Shown here in pieces: positions 6,092 to 6,407 of a DNA stretch of 6,407 nucleotides. The notes under the pieces were generated by a model that saw nothing but the letters and a program-made list of their open reading frames with translations, was not told where the DNA came from and did no database searches. How positions within the stretch are numbered: the stretch's first letter is position 1; the number at the start of each line of letters is the position of its first letter. The DNA comes from Candidatus Hydrogenedentota bacterium (GTDB lineage Bacteria > Hydrogenedentota > Hydrogenedentia > Hydrogenedentiales > CAITNO01), in NCBI GenBank assembly GCA_903922535.1, contig CAIXUF010000131.1:1-6407 (forward strand). Direction: 5' to 3'. The position numbers and the translations under genes were made by a program.

Positions 6092-6103
6092 CAGTTTCCG
6101 GTT

Positions 6104-6132
6104 TTCCCGTGGCCGGTTGTTTCGGCTACAAT
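6104..6132 (+). promoter_or_regulatory. Weak candidate promoter for the PQQ-propeller gene
   Basis: TACAAT (6127-6132) matches the -10 consensus at 5 of 6 positions. The best -35 at 17 bp is TTCCCG (6104-6109), only 3 of 6. The expected start of transcription is about 50 nt before the ATG. The -10 box is good but the -35 is poor, so an activator or another sigma factor may be needed if it is real. Confidence 0.3.
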
Positions 6133-6167
6133 CCGGCATTGACCGGGCGCAGATCCCCGGCATTGAC
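6133..6167 (+). repeat. Two 11-bp direct repeats CCGGCATTGAC in the leader region
   Basis: Exact copies lie at 6133-6143 and 6157-6167, 24 bp start to start, immediately after the candidate -10 box and before the ribosome-binding site of the PQQ-propeller gene. The position and spacing near two helical turns would suit a tandem operator, but they may also be a chance duplication. Confidence 0.6.
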
Positions 6168-6190
6168 GTTTCATAACCAAGGATATTGAT

Positions 6191-6407
6191 ATGGCATCCA
6201 GTTCGAAAACAATGCTTGCGCGTTGGTCGTCTGTTGCGCTGCTGGCGCTTCTTCTGGTCCGGGGCGGGACAGCTCTGGCCGCGGCGGCGGACTGGCCGGA
6301 TTTTCGCGGTCCCCATGGAAACGGCGTCGTGACGGCGCCGGGTGAGGCACCGCGCGGGCTGCCGCTGCAATGGAGCGAGACGGAGAACGTCAAATGGAAG
6401 ACAGCCA
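6191..6407 (+). CDS. Exported PQQ-like beta-propeller protein, N-terminal part
   Basis: The first 72 residues are in the window and the frame is open at the right edge. A signal peptide is evident: SSSKTMLARW, hydrophobic SSVALLALLLV, and a cleavage region around GGTALAAAA (residues ~25-33). The mature protein begins DWPDFRGPHGNGV and continues PLQWSETENVKWKTA, the characteristic opening of PQQ-binding-like (BamB/quinoprotein-like) beta-propeller proteins abundant in Planctomycetota and relatives, usually around 400 residues or longer. The start is supported by AAGGA at 6179-6183, 7 nt before the ATG. Whether it binds PQQ and has dehydrogenase activity, or is a structural propeller, cannot be told from this part. 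It is divergent from the secreted hydrolase, which also acts outside the cytoplasm. Confidence 0.88.
   Translation, partial: MASSSKTMLARWSSVALLALLLVRGGTALAAAADWPDFRGPHGNGVVTAPGEAPRGLPLQWSETENVKWKTA

Larger units (their letters stand above)
5506..6190. other. Gene-free divergent intergenic region with repeats
   Basis: About 685 bp separates the two divergently transcribed exported-protein genes. Base composition is lower in GC than the flanking genes. Open frames exist on both strands but lack GC-rich third positions, a ribosome-binding site or recognisable domains. It holds the hydrolase leader, two degenerate periodic repeats and the upstream region of the PQQ-propeller gene. Nothing recognisable was seen in 5621-5774 or 5907-6050. 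Confidence 0.7.

Noticed and set aside
5522..6142. A 206-codon plus-strand open frame between the hydrolase and PQQ-propeller genes
   Set aside because: It begins within the hydrolase leader, crosses both periodic repeats, has low-GC third positions unlike the real genes, and shows no recognisable motif or good ribosome-binding site.
5831..6370. Minus-strand open frames containing NHRGHRGTQRN and NMDGHDKQDWILLIL
   Set aside because: These peptides come from the periodic DNA repeats, and one frame also runs antisense into the PQQ-propeller gene.

Overview
The window is a high-GC bacterial segment with strongly G/C-ending codons in its real genes. It holds two genes cut by the window edges and four complete genes. 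Several things together suggest an uncultured environmental bacterium of the Planctomycetota / Verrucomicrobiota / Hydrogenedentota type: a secreted acetyl-xylan-esterase-like hydrolase, a secreted PQQ-propeller protein with the DWPDFRGPHGNG opening, and intergenic regions carrying widespread 8-10-bp periodic repeats. This placement is inference from gene style; no marker gene is present.

Layout. (1) 1-288, plus strand: the 3' end of a thiol peroxidase (Tpx)-like gene with an odd upstream half. (2) 306-4169, plus strand: a candidate sigma70-type promoter and a tight three-gene operon. Its genes are a class III PLP aminotransferase with all core residues except one (AT1), a second class III aminotransferase homologue lacking the Schiff-base lysine (AT2), and a zinc-dependent medium-chain dehydrogenase. 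AT1 and AT2 are 4 bp apart, and AT2 and the dehydrogenase overlap by ATGA. (3) 4170-4272: a short convergent intergenic region almost filled by a perfect 26-bp inverted repeat built from CTCTGCGT-like units. (4) 4273-5505, minus strand: a secreted alpha/beta hydrolase with its own candidate promoter and a small hairpin over its ribosome-binding site. (5) 5506-6190: about 0.7 kb with no believable gene, carrying degenerate periodic repeats and the upstream region of the next gene. (6) 6191-window end, plus strand: the N-terminus of an exported PQQ-like beta-propeller protein.

The most interesting part is the AT1-AT2-dehydrogenase operon. AT1 keeps the PLP lysine (K271) but has His305 where the family normally has the Thr that a subunit donates across the dimer interface to the partner's PLP phosphate. 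AT2 has Glu229 in place of the lysine but keeps that Thr (T261). The losses are complementary. This suggests an obligate AT1/AT2 heterodimer with one complete active site, formally like the LCB1/LCB2 subunits of serine palmitoyltransferase. With the dehydrogenase, the operon could convert an alcohol to a carbonyl and then an amine, or run the reverse. The substrate cannot be read from the sequence.
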